A stretch of DNA of 15,040 bases from a bacterium (GTDB lineage: Archaea; Thermoproteota; Nitrososphaeria; Nitrososphaerales; Nitrososphaeraceae): positions 1 through 15,040 of the forward strand of contig JACMIO010000122.1 in NCBI GenBank assembly GCA_014381105.1. Direction: 5' to 3'. Made by a program: the position numbers and the translations under genes. This document shows positions 1 to 6,562 of the stretch, piece by piece; position 1 is the stretch's first letter, and each line of letters opens with the position of its first letter. The notes beneath the pieces were generated by a model. The model did not search any database, had not been told where the DNA came from, and saw only the letters and a list, made by a program, of their open reading frames with translations.

Positions 1-162
1 CTTGGGAAATTCCATAAAATTTCTAAAAATTGTTCGCTGTCCTACCCAAATAATTTGAGGTTTGGGGATCTCAAGTCTTGCTGAATCTTTCTTTGAAGCA
101 TTAACCAAATCTCCCTGAATTCTAGACAGGAGGGTTTCGTACGATTTATCTGCGTTAACCAT
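1..162 (-). CDS. Translation initiation factor aIF2, beta subunit (N-terminal part; cut by window edge)
   Basis: This is a partial gene whose 3' part lies beyond base 1. The 54 visible codons begin MVNADKSYETLL and reach IPKPQIIWVGQRTIFRNF near the edge. The family pattern is a short N-terminal helix (YExLLxR), then a strand around 'EIP.P.I', then a T-I-x-x-N-F-x-E helix start, as in archaeal aIF2-beta, a subunit of the factor that brings initiator tRNA to the ribosome. The zinc ribbon that would settle the call is outside the window. An in-frame ATG at 201 would add 13 residues (MTKNIKALVIAFS). I prefer the ATG at 162, because the family normally starts just before the YExLL helix and a TATA-like ACATTAAAG lies about 26 bases upstream. 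The identification comes from remembered family sequences, not a search. Confidence 0.62.
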   Translation of the reverse strand, partial: MVNADKSYETLLSRIQGDLVNASKKDSARLEIPKPQIIWVGQRTIFRNFMEFPK

Positions 163-196
163 ACTAAATGCTATGACGAGGGCTTTAATGTTCTTT

Positions 197-239
197 GTCA
201 TGACGGCGCCATTTAGTCGTCATGAGCGCATCATGACGA
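197..239. repeat. TCATGACG inverted/direct repeat cluster upstream of aIF2-beta
   Basis: A perfect 9-base inverted repeat, TCGTCATGA (217-225) and TCATGACGA (231-239), is separated by the five bases GCGCA. A third copy, GTCATGAC, which is itself a palindrome, occurs at 197-204. All copies lie in the short gap between the unrecognised 259-861 gene and aIF2-beta. They are downstream of one TATA-like element (about 242-252, minus strand) and upstream of another (about 180-196). A protein operator is one reading. A 9-bp RNA hairpin in the leader is another. The same core does not recur elsewhere in the window. Confidence 0.5.
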
Positions 240-258
240 TGCAATATTTTGTTCTAAA

Positions 259-861
259 TTAGTTGGTCCATTCATTCATCCATTCCAGGAAGGGTATTAT
301 TGGATCCTCGTACGTTAGATTTGCAGAATTATTGACGTTAAATCCCAGCATAAGCATCCGTCCCTCTAATTGGCCTACTAGCCCTGGAGGAAGATCAGTA
401 CCTCTAAGAGGATTGAATAGCTTGAAAAAGTAATCTTGTTTATAGTAGGCAATGTGCCATGCGTAACAATCTGATAGAATAGTAGGATCTCTTGATATTC
501 TTCTTGTTATATCGAAACTTATTTTATTATTGTTATTTTGGATATTAGAATCGATCAAGATTTGCATCGATCTCTTGTTGAAATTTTCCCTCAACAATTC
601 CTGGTTCATACTTGTGGGATTGCTTGAAAGAACTCTAACTTGTCTTGCGAGTTGTTCCATTGTTTTTCTTGCAATGTCTTTAACATTGGTAATTTCCAAG
701 TCTCCGTTAACTTTATGATCTTTACCAAATATGTAAAATGAAGCAATTATCTCGTCTTTTTCAGTTAACGGTAGGTTATTCTTACCGTTGATGAAACTTA
801 AAACCCTGTTGGGAAAATCACGGGGAAGAAAAATTCCCATATAGGAATCTGAAATAATCAA
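259..861 (-). CDS. Conserved-looking protein of unknown function, 200 aa
   Basis: I do not recognise this protein. It is soluble, with no signal peptide or membrane segment, and has a basic, asparagine-rich middle (a run of four Asn near residue 110). Its aromatic C-terminal third contains CYAWHIAYY and ends EWMNEWTN. The longest reading starts with TTG at 861. An ATG at 840, seven codons in, gives MGIFLPRDF and is equally possible. A TATA-like TTTTTAATA (minus strand, about 889-898) predicts transcription from roughly 866, which would make the TTG nearly leaderless or leave the ATG a leader of about 25 bases. It follows the ferredoxin by 92 bases and precedes aIF2-beta by about 100 bases on the same strand. 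The length of the open frame and promoter placement suggest a real gene. Function is unknown. Confidence 0.7.
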   Translation of the reverse strand: MIISDSYMGIFLPRDFPNRVLSFINGKNNLPLTEKDEIIASFYIFGKDHKVNGDLEITNVKDIARKTMEQLARQVRVLSSNPTSMNQELLRENFNKRSMQILIDSNIQNNNNKISFDITRRISRDPTILSDCYAWHIAYYKQDYFFKLFNPLRGTDLPPGLVGQLEGRMLMLGFNVNNSANLTYEDPIIPFLEWMNEWTN

Positions 862-933
862 CTTTCGTAGTCAGATGAATTTGGTTAGCGGGATATTAAA
901 AAGTAATATGAAATAATAAAAATATAGTTTTGG

Positions 934-940
934 AAAAAAA
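934..940 (-). terminator. Poly-T terminator of the ferredoxin gene
   Basis: Read on the minus strand, a run of seven T (within CCTCTTTTTTTCC) begins 14 bases past the ferredoxin stop codon. Archaeal RNA polymerase terminates at such T runs without needing a hairpin. Confidence 0.5.
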
Positions 941-953
941 GAGGTAAGAATAC

Positions 954-1490
954 TTAATGCGCGTGTGGTGGAGGAGCACTACCCTTTGACAAAGCTTCAT
1001 TAAAAGTACCTGAAGCCTTTTCATGAAATTCAAGTGAAGATTGATCTACTTTTACAGCTTGTGGAGGACAAACCGATACACAGGCCATACACCAAATGCA
1101 ATCATGCTCACGAATTGGATCTGCTTTGTCAGTGTAATCTTTGCGTTCTTCTTTGACATCACTACCCGTACCAGCCCAAGTTTGATTCTTTGCCTCTGTA
1201 GCTGGAACGTCATTTTCTGTTCTATACCACTGGAATACCTGCACTGGACATGCTTCAATACATGCACCGTCGGCTACACATGAATCCCAATCGACCGCTA
1301 CCATGGTACCGCTTACACCAATAGGTACTATTTGTTCACCCCTTGCGGCATATGCTGCTTTTACTTCTTCGTTTTCTGCAGCTTCTTGTAGTTTTCCTGG
1401 GCCCCACATGTAATGGAACTGTTCTGCATCTGGAAGTTGTATCTTGCCAGTAACCTGATGATTTTTTGGAAAGTCTGGATCTATAGGCAT
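954..1490 (-). CDS. Zinc-ferredoxin-like 3Fe-4S/4Fe-4S ferredoxin, 178 aa
   Basis: This is a small electron carrier of the type found in Sulfolobales and Thaumarchaeota. Numbered from MPIDPDF, the first cluster motif is C71-VADGA-C77-IEA-C81-P and the second C131-IW-C134-MA-C137-VSV-C141-P. The first motif has Asp74 where a fourth cysteine would sit, so one cluster is probably 3Fe-4S (C71, C77, C141) and the other 4Fe-4S (C81, C131, C134, C137), as in Sulfolobus ferredoxin. In that protein a zinc is held partly by a His in the 'GIHGT' segment. The matching place here reads GVSGT (Ser60), so the zinc site may be altered or lost. The ADP motif that supplies the zinc-binding Asp is present (123-125). 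The frame stays open to 1544, but a TATA box at 1517-1527 shows the ATG at 1490 is the true start. The partner enzyme, perhaps a 2-oxoacid oxidoreductase, is not in the window. Confidence 0.9.
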   Translation of the reverse strand: MPIDPDFPKNHQVTGKIQLPDAEQFHYMWGPGKLQEAAENEEVKAAYAARGEQIVPIGVSGTMVAVDWDSCVADGACIEACPVQVFQWYRTENDVPATEAKNQTWAGTGSDVKEERKDYTDKADPIREHDCIWCMACVSVCPPQAVKVDQSSLEFHEKASGTFNEALSKGSAPPPHAH

Positions 1491-1516
1491 GTTAATCGTT
1501 TTGATCTTTGTCTGAA

Positions 1517-1527
1517 TATTATATAAA
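1517..1527 (-). promoter_or_regulatory. TATA box of the ferredoxin gene
   Basis: The minus strand reads GTTTATATAAT, an excellent archaeal TATA box, centred about 32 bases before the ATG at 1490. Transcription would start around 1496, leaving a leader of only a few bases. The box lies inside the longer open frame, so it rules out the upstream start. Confidence 0.75.
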
Positions 1528-1588
1528 CCATATGTGTATTCCACCCCTACCCGAGGGCTGTCTTGCGGTGAACTGATGGTTCTATTAT

Positions 1589-2695
1589 CTACGACTTTAT
1601 GGCTTTTTCAACAGTACTTGCCATCATGTCCAAGTCGTTTCCTGTAACTGAAGGATGTACTGGCAGCGAGAGGACACTTTTTGAAGCCCATTCTGTTATC
1701 TCGAGTTCACCTTTATGAAACTTTGAGTAGTATGGTGTCTGATGAACGGGCGGATCGTAATAGACAGTAGCGCCAATTCCGTGTTCATTAAGAAACTTTT
1801 TCACTTTGTCACGAGATTCATTGAAGGCCATAGTATAAAGATACCAATTGTATTTTGCCCTCTGATTTTCATGGGGCAAAACAATATTTTTGTCCCTAAT
1901 TTTATCACTTAACAGTTGCCCTAGTTTATTTGCGTTGGTTGCTCTCTTGTCCAACATGGATTGAATCTTTTTCATTTGTGTTTTTGCAATTGCTGCCGAA
2001 ATTTCTGGTAGTCTCATATTGAAGCCAACAATACGTGTATCGTAGCCATTCACCATGCCATGATTTCGAATCATTCGCAGCTTTTCTGCAAACTCGTCGC
2101 TATTGGTAGTAATCGCTCCACCCTCACCTGATGTCAGGACTTTAGATGCATACATGCTAAAACATCCCATTTGTCCTATAGTCCCTGTCTGTTTTCCATC
2201 GTATGTAGACCCCAAAGATTGACAGGCATCTTCAATGACCATCAAGGATTTCTTGTTTGCAAATTCCAGAATTTCGTCCATCTTTGCAGGGTGTCCGTAT
2301 AAATGGACTGGTATTATCGCCCTTGTCTTATCGGTAATCTTGCGTTGTAAATCTTGAGGGTTCATGCAGTAGGTATCTTTTTCAATATCTACAAAGACAG
2401 GTTTGGCACCCGTACATGCCACCGAATTTGCAGTTGCAACAAATGTAAATGATGGGATCAGCACTTCATCGTTTTCTCTGATACCTGCAGCAAGAATTGA
2501 AGCGTGCAATGCAGCAGTACCAGAATTTACAGCTATAGCATGTTTGACATGCAGGAATTCGGCCAACAACTTTTCAAAATCCTGAACTCTTTTGCCGCCA
2601 GAATAAGCTGCTGAGGTCAAAATTCCCTCATCTAGTACGTTGAGAATTTCTTGTCGTTCATCTTCATCTATTTGTGGTTTATTTATTGGTATCAT
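1589..2695 (-). CDS. DegT/DnrJ/EryC1/StrS-family PLP aminotransferase, 368 aa
   Basis: This is a pyridoxal-phosphate sugar aminotransferase family member. Numbering from the ATG at 2695: the cofactor-phosphate segment NSGTAALH is near 57-64, the aspartate that contacts the pyridine nitrogen is D156 in IEDACQS, and the Schiff-base lysine is K185 in SMYASKVLTSGEGG. Length matches the family (about 360-390). These enzymes transfer an amino group from glutamate or glutamine to a keto-sugar nucleotide for surface glycans or N-glycosylation. The exact sugar cannot be read from the sequence. A TTG one codon upstream gives the longer reading; the ATG is preferred because the TATA box GTATATTA lies about 31 bases before it. 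It precedes the ferredoxin by 98 bases, but that gene has its own promoter. No sugar-nucleotide epimerase or dehydratase lies beside it; the nearest glycan genes are 10 kb away. Confidence 0.9.
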   Translation of the reverse strand: MIPINKPQIDEDERQEILNVLDEGILTSAAYSGGKRVQDFEKLLAEFLHVKHAIAVNSGTAALHASILAAGIRENDEVLIPSFTFVATANSVACTGAKPVFVDIEKDTYCMNPQDLQRKITDKTRAIIPVHLYGHPAKMDEILEFANKKSLMVIEDACQSLGSTYDGKQTGTIGQMGCFSMYASKVLTSGEGGAITTNSDEFAEKLRMIRNHGMVNGYDTRIVGFNMRLPEISAAIAKTQMKKIQSMLDKRATNANKLGQLLSDKIRDKNIVLPHENQRAKYNWYLYTMAFNESRDKVKKFLNEHGIGATVYYDPPVHQTPYYSKFHKGELEITEWASKSVLSLPVHPSVTGNDLDMMASTVEKAIKS

Positions 2696-2722
2696 CAATG
2701 ATTCACTTGATTAATAATTTAG

Positions 2723-2730
2723 TAATATAC
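2723..2730 (-). promoter_or_regulatory. TATA box of the aminotransferase gene
   Basis: GTATATTA on the minus strand is centred about 31 bases before the ATG at 2695, which predicts a very short leader. A second AT-rich element (AATTATAAATGG, about 2745-2756) is a weaker alternative. Confidence 0.45.
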
Positions 2731-2780
2731 AAAATAATGATGCCATTTATAATTAAAACGTCTTACGGCTATCGGAAGCA

Positions 2781-2798
2781 TTTAAACAAATAAAAATA
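2781..2798 (+). promoter_or_regulatory. TATA element of the tRNA-Ser gene
   Basis: TTTAAACAAATAAAAATA lies 23-40 bases upstream of the tRNA 5' end, in the usual place for an archaeal tRNA promoter. The exact box within this AT-rich run is uncertain. Confidence 0.45.
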
Positions 2799-2840
2799 AG
2801 AAAAAGTCCAAGAGATTCAAGCAGATGTGGCAGAGTGGTC

Positions 2841-2861
2841 TTCTTAGATTTAAGAACACAA
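2841..2861 (+). other. Non-canonical D-loop intron in tRNA-Ser (21 bases)
   Basis: Without this segment the D loop would be about 21 bases too long. A bulge-helix-bulge fold fits. Helix GTG (2835-2837) pairs with CAC (2857-2859), plus a G-A mismatch (2838/2856). The bulges are TCT (2839-2841, cut after 2840) and AAT (2860-2862, cut after 2861). The intron folds into its own stem, TCTTA (2842-2846) with TAAGA (2851-2855). Removal joins tRNA positions 20a and 20b. Confidence 0.75.
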
Positions 2862-2879
2862 TAATGCGTCGGCCTTGAG

Positions 2880-2893
2880 CCAAGTCGAAAGAA
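2880..2893 (+). other. Canonical 37/38 intron in tRNA-Ser (14 bases)
   Basis: The intron lies one base 3' of the anticodon. In the fold, CTT (2874-2876) pairs with AAG (2889-2891) plus a G-A mismatch (2877/2888). The bulges are AGC (2878-2880, cut after 2879) and AAA (2892-2894, cut after 2893). A seven-base segment (2881-2887) closes the end. The helix has the same three-pairs-plus-G-A layout as the D-loop intron. Confidence 0.75.
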
Positions 2894-3027
2894 AGCCGAT
2901 TCGCCTTCGGGCGAGCAGGAGTTCAAATCTCCTCATCTGCGTCATAAATATCCTATTTGACATTTCTAATTTCATTGATGGATTTATGGTAGTGAATCGA
3001 TTGGATTTGACAGGAAATTAAATAGAA

Positions 3028-3035
3028 TTATAAAA
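3028..3035 (+). promoter_or_regulatory. TATA box of the sugar-dehydrogenase-like gene
   Basis: TTATAAAA is centred about 25 bases before the ATG at 3057, so the transcript is probably leaderless. No ribosome binding site is visible, which fits. Confidence 0.65.
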
Positions 3036-3056
3036 AATCAAGTTTAATGCAAGCGC

Positions 3057-4175
3057 ATGGAAAAAAGACAGCTAATGCGACTTGTTATCCCTTCGGTTCT
3101 AGTCATAATTGTCAGCATAATAACCATGAAATATTCACCTAGTGAAACCCTGGTGCCATTACCTTCTCCAGTATCAGATTCGAGCAATCTAACAACTTCA
3201 AAGGGAGTTGAAATTATTGCACAAGGATTACAAGCTCCAAGGGCTGTCGATGTTTCTAAGGACGGCAGAATTTTCATTACGGAAAAAAATGGAAGTATTA
3301 GAATCGTTGAAAATGGTACCCTTTTGGAGGAGCCTGTCGGTGACATTAGAGTTGAAAATATTGGGGATGCGGGATTGCTTGGACTTGCATTGCACCCAAA
3401 CTTTACACAGAATCACCTCTTCTATGTATATTACACATACTCAAACAACACTGGTCTATTTAATAGGGTCCTGATGCTTCAAGAAAGCAATTACAAGATA
3501 ATTGATTCAAAGACAATTATAGATGGCATTCCTGGGGGCGAGTATCGTGATGGGGGTCGCATTAAATTTGGCCCAGATGGGAAACTATATGTCTCAACTG
3601 GAGATGCCTCAATTCCAGAATTATCACAGGACCCAGACTCTCTGGCAGGAAAAATTCTTCGTGTTAATGAAGATGGAACTATTCCACTAGACAATCCAAT
3701 TTCTAATTCAAGTGTGTATGCGTATGGTTTTAGGAACGCTCAAGGTTTGGCATGGAATATCGGCAGTGGCGACCTCTATGTTTCCGATCAGGGAGCAGCT
3801 GGTAATGATGAAATAAACCTCGTGACACCTGGAAAGAATTATGGATGGCCCAACGAAGAATGCAATAGTAACGGTGAAAATACTGCTCCATTGCTGTGTT
3901 TCAATCCATCCCTTGAACCTTCAGGTTTAGTCTTTGCAGGTTCAGACAAGTTGGGATATAAAGAACATCTGATTGTCGCCACTCTAAAGGGATCCCATTT
4001 AAGAGAAATTAACTTTGAAACAGGTAGTCAAAGTACCATCCTTGTTGGTTATGGCCGCATTGCAGATGTTGTCGAATCTGGGGATGGATCAATCTTTGTT
4101 CTTACGAGTAATACCGATGGAAGGGCATTGCCGCAAAAGGATGATGACAAAATATTAAGGCTTACTAGATCATAG
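3057..4175 (+). CDS. Membrane-anchored PQQ-type glucose/sorbosone dehydrogenase-like beta-propeller, 372 aa
   Basis: This matches the soluble aldose dehydrogenase (GSDH/YliI) family, six-bladed propellers that oxidise sugars with PQQ and calcium outside the membrane. Residues 8-25 are a hydrophobic anchor after a basic start, with a Pro/Ser-rich linker to about 45, so the propeller should face outward. Family landmarks include GLLGLALHPNF (about 105-115), DGGRIKFGPDGKLYVSTGD (165-183), YGFRNAQGLAW with the conserved Arg, and GKNYGWP. The usual active-site His in 'H-x-G-G-R' (His144 of Acinetobacter glucose dehydrogenase) appears here as Arg164 (codon CGT, 3546-3548), so catalysis is doubtful or changed. 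There is no sign of PQQ synthesis genes nearby. The gene ends 11 bases before HMG-CoA reductase and may be co-transcribed with it. Confidence 0.87.
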   Translation: MEKRQLMRLVIPSVLVIIVSIITMKYSPSETLVPLPSPVSDSSNLTTSKGVEIIAQGLQAPRAVDVSKDGRIFITEKNGSIRIVENGTLLEEPVGDIRVENIGDAGLLGLALHPNFTQNHLFYVYYTYSNNTGLFNRVLMLQESNYKIIDSKTIIDGIPGGEYRDGGRIKFGPDGKLYVSTGDASIPELSQDPDSLAGKILRVNEDGTIPLDNPISNSSVYAYGFRNAQGLAWNIGSGDLYVSDQGAAGNDEINLVTPGKNYGWPNEECNSNGENTAPLLCFNPSLEPSGLVFAGSDKLGYKEHLIVATLKGSHLREINFETGSQSTILVGYGRIADVVESGDGSIFVLTSNTDGRALPQKDDDKILRLTRS

Positions 4176-4186
4176 TAGTCGTACCA

Positions 4187-5467
4187 ATGACAGAAAAGAA
4201 ATTTTACCAGATGAGTCTCGAAGAAAGATTGTCATTAATAGCAGCAAAAAGTGGTCTTACGAAAAATGAAATTTCCACTGTTGTTAATCATCCATTATCC
4301 TTTGATAAAATTGACAAGATGGTAGAAAATGCAATTGGAAGTTTTTCACTTCCTCTTGGTATAGCAACAAATTTTGTAATCAATGGGAAAGAGTATCTTG
4401 TTCCCATGGCTATCGAAGAACCTTCCGTTATTGCAGCCGCAAGTCATGCTGCAAAACTAGCCAGATCTAAAGGAGGATTCAAGGCTTCCGCAAAAAACTC
4501 TATAATGAGAGGTCAGATTCAGGTAACCAACCTTTTAGATATCAAAAAAGCCACGCAGGCCATTTCAAAGAGTAAGGAGTCCTTGCTCAAAGTAGCCAAT
4601 TCCGTTTCAAAAAATGTGAAGGCTGTTGATCTGAAATCAAGAGTAGTTGACAATGACATCGATGGAACAAAAATGCTTCTGGCTGAAATTTATGTGGATT
4701 GTAAAGATTCCATGGGAGCCAACACCATAAATACAATGTGCGAACTTTTGGGTCCTAAAATACAGCAAAAGACAGGTGGTAAGGTTATTCTCAAAATACT
4801 ATCCAACTATGCCACGGAGAGGATCGCTATTAGTAAAGCTACCTTCAAGAAGGAAGAACTCGGAGGAGCTGATATTGTTGATAGGATACTTTCCGCTTTT
4901 GCTTTAGCCTTTTCTGATACTCACAGGGCAGTAACACATAACAAAGGAATCATGAATGGAATTGATGCAGTTTGTATTGCAACAGGTCAAGATTTTCGTG
5001 CAATTGAGGCTGCCGCTCATGCATATGCATCAAGAGATGGCAAATACCGATCACTTACTTCTTTTTCAAAGTCGTCAAATGGCGATCTTGTAGGTAAAAT
5101 AGAAATTCCCCTATCAGTTGGCATTGTAGGCGGCATATCAACAGTCCATCCTATGGCCAAAATGGGCCTGAAAATATTAGGGGTAAAATCGGCAAGCGAA
5201 CTAGCCTGTGTTATAGCATCTGCCGGACTTGCGCAAAATTTAGCAGCAGTAAGGGCATTGTCCACAGAAGGAATTCAGAAAGGACATATGAAACTTCATG
5301 CAAAAAATATTGCTGTTGCAGCAGGCGCGACTGGCAAAATAGTTGATTTGGTTTCAGAAGCAATGTACAAGCAGTCAAAGATAAGTTTGGATAGTGCTAG
5401 ACGAATTCTACACGATTTGGGAACGGTAAAGGATGATTCGTCAAAGAATACTAAAAATACTCCATAA
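4187..5467 (+). CDS. 3-hydroxy-3-methylglutaryl-CoA reductase, class II, 426 aa
   Basis: This enzyme reduces HMG-CoA to mevalonate, the committed step toward the isoprenoid ether lipids of archaeal membranes. The whole sequence follows the Pseudomonas mevalonii (class II) enzyme. Catalytic residues are visible: E78 in EEPSVIAAAS, K253 in HNKGIMNG, D269 in ATGQDFR and H367 in GHMKLHAKN. The K-D and D-H spacings (16 and 98) equal my recollection of the Pseudomonas protein. Other landmarks are ENAIG (47-51), DSMGANTINTM (174-184) and VGIVGGI (311-317). There is no membrane domain. In an archaeon it should work in the biosynthetic direction, although automated tools may label it 'degradative'. 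The start ATG lies 11 bases after the preceding stop. An AAATATTA about 30 bases upstream could give it its own promoter. Confidence 0.94.
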   Translation: MTEKKFYQMSLEERLSLIAAKSGLTKNEISTVVNHPLSFDKIDKMVENAIGSFSLPLGIATNFVINGKEYLVPMAIEEPSVIAAASHAAKLARSKGGFKASAKNSIMRGQIQVTNLLDIKKATQAISKSKESLLKVANSVSKNVKAVDLKSRVVDNDIDGTKMLLAEIYVDCKDSMGANTINTMCELLGPKIQQKTGGKVILKILSNYATERIAISKATFKKEELGGADIVDRILSAFALAFSDTHRAVTHNKGIMNGIDAVCIATGQDFRAIEAAAHAYASRDGKYRSLTSFSKSSNGDLVGKIEIPLSVGIVGGISTVHPMAKMGLKILGVKSASELACVIASAGLAQNLAAVRALSTEGIQKGHMKLHAKNIAVAAGATGKIVDLVSEAMYKQSKISLDSARRILHDLGTVKDDSSKNTKNTP

Positions 5468-5484
5468 TAAATAATTTTGAACAA

Positions 5485-5489
5485 TTTTT
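5485..5489 (+). terminator. Possible T-run terminator after HMG-CoA reductase
   Basis: A run of five T (ATTTTTC) lies 18 bases past the stop, preceded by another TTTT (5475-5478). It separates this unit from the histidine operon. It is a weak signal in AT-rich DNA. Confidence 0.3.
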
Positions 5490-5548
5490 CATAATAAACA
5501 TATTAATAATTGTCAGAAAAGAAACTCTACAACTAATTTATTCAATAG

Positions 5549-5555
5549 AAATATA
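5549..5555 (+). promoter_or_regulatory. Promoter of the histidine operon
   Basis: AATATAT is centred about 33 bases before the hisG ATG, predicting initiation near 5578 and a leader of a few bases. A short inverted repeat, AAAAG-ATC-CTTTT (5564-5576), lies between the box and the predicted start, where a repressor could block initiation. The repeat is too short to claim as an operator. No histidine-codon leader peptide is present or possible in this space. Confidence 0.5.
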
Positions 5556-5584
5556 TCCCATTAAAAAGATCCTTTTGATATCAG

Positions 5585-6562
5585 ATGGCAACAGTAAAAT
5601 TTGCGATACCAAAAGGCAGTATCGAAGATGCGACATTTAAGATCCTTGAAGAGGCATGGCAAACAGTCAGGGGTCGGGGTAGAACATATAGGGTTAAGCT
5701 AAGTGATCCCGAAATAGAAGTAAAAATCCTCAGACCACAAGAGATCCCAACATATGTACAAGAGGGATTTTATGATATAGGAATTACTGGTAAAGATTGG
5801 ATTATCGAAGCAACTGCAGATGTCAAAATTCTATTGGATCTAGAATATGGTCAGGTTGATCAGGTCGTAGCAATTCCGGAAAATTTTGAATACAACAACT
5901 TGACTGAGTTAATAGAAGGTTTCGCAAAACAGAAACGAACTTTAAGAATTTCATCAGAGTACCTCACTACAACTTCTGCTCATATACGTTCTAACAAAGC
6001 ATACCAAAAGTATTATAGTGATATTCGTCCGATGATTATTACCCCATGGATGAGAATAGGTGAAAATAAAATGGTTGAAATCTTTCTATCCTTTGGCGCC
6101 ACTGAGGCCAAACCCCCTGAAGATGTTGATGCTATATGTGATATAACAGAAACAGGCACTACACTTGTTCAAAACAACTTGAAGCTTATTGAAACTTTGG
6201 GTCATTCAAGTGCACATCTAATTGCAAACAAGAAATCATTAGAAGACAAAGTAAAGGCTGAGAAAATCGCAGACATAATCGCCCTTATCAAGGGTGTTGT
6301 GGAAGCAAGGAAAAAACTTCACATTTTTGTGAATGTGAAAGAAGAGAACCTGCAAAAATTGTTGGATAGTTTGCCTGCACTCAAAAGACCCACAATTAGC
6401 AAATTAAGTGAAGAAGGCTGGTTTGGTGTCAACACAGTCATAGACAAAAATGAATACATAAAGTTAGTTCCAAAGTTAAGAGAGATAGCGCAAGGACTTG
6501 TTGTGATACAGCCAAAACAAATTCTTCCCTTAGAGGAGTTAAAACAGGTCATGAATAAGTGA
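5585..6562 (+). CDS. hisG: ATP phosphoribosyltransferase, long form (HisG_L), 325 aa
   Basis: HisG joins ATP to PRPP to give phosphoribosyl-ATP, the first step of histidine synthesis. The N-terminal AIPKGSIED and the PRPP loop DITETGTTL (187-195) identify the family. At 325 residues it is the long form: about 90 C-terminal residues (from about 238) match the ACT-like regulatory domain by which histidine inhibits the enzyme. It therefore should work as a hexamer without the HisZ partner that short forms need, and no hisZ is seen here. The start ATG is 30-odd bases after the TATA box. Its stop overlaps the hisD start by four bases (GTGA). It leads an operon of eight genes. Confidence 0.95.
   Translation: MATVKFAIPKGSIEDATFKILEEAWQTVRGRGRTYRVKLSDPEIEVKILRPQEIPTYVQEGFYDIGITGKDWIIEATADVKILLDLEYGQVDQVVAIPENFEYNNLTELIEGFAKQKRTLRISSEYLTTTSAHIRSNKAYQKYYSDIRPMIITPWMRIGENKMVEIFLSFGATEAKPPEDVDAICDITETGTTLVQNNLKLIETLGHSSAHLIANKKSLEDKVKAEKIADIIALIKGVVEARKKLHIFVNVKEENLQKLLDSLPALKRPTISKLSEEGWFGVNTVIDKNEYIKLVPKLREIAQGLVVIQPKQILPLEELKQVMNK

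Larger units (their letters stand above)
2821..2941 (+). tRNA. tRNA-Ser (anticodon UGA) with two introns
   Basis: The acceptor stem GCAGATG (2821-2827) pairs perfectly with CATCTGC (2934-2940), followed by G73 at 2941. The T arm is AGGAG-TTCAAAT-CTCCT (2917-2933). The long variable arm (2901-2914) is a five-pair stem closed by a TTCG tetraloop, marking a class II tRNA. The anticodon stem TCGGC (2869-2873) pairs with GCCGA (2895-2899). Its loop reads CTTGAG plus A after intron removal, giving anticodon TGA at 2876-2878. The D stem GCA (2830-2832) pairs with TGC (2865-2867). G73 and the anticodon both fit serine, whereas archaeal tRNA-Leu normally has A73. Removing both introns leaves 86 bases with a standard D loop (AGTGGTCTAA). 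CCA is not encoded. Confidence 0.88.

Noticed and set aside
1491..1544. An N-terminal extension of the ferredoxin (MEYTYGLYNIQ...)
   Set aside because: The ferredoxin TATA box lies inside it and the family begins at MPIDPDF.
2873..2882. Reading the tRNA anticodon as GAG (leucine) by shifting the loop one base
   Set aside because: That shift breaks the anticodon stem (C against A at the top pair) and conflicts with G73; the TGA reading gives five pairs, a normal loop and a good intron fold.
3044..3346. A 100-codon minus-strand open frame opposite the sugar dehydrogenase start
   Set aside because: It covers the plus-strand promoter and the N-terminal coding region of a recognisable gene; no family resemblance.
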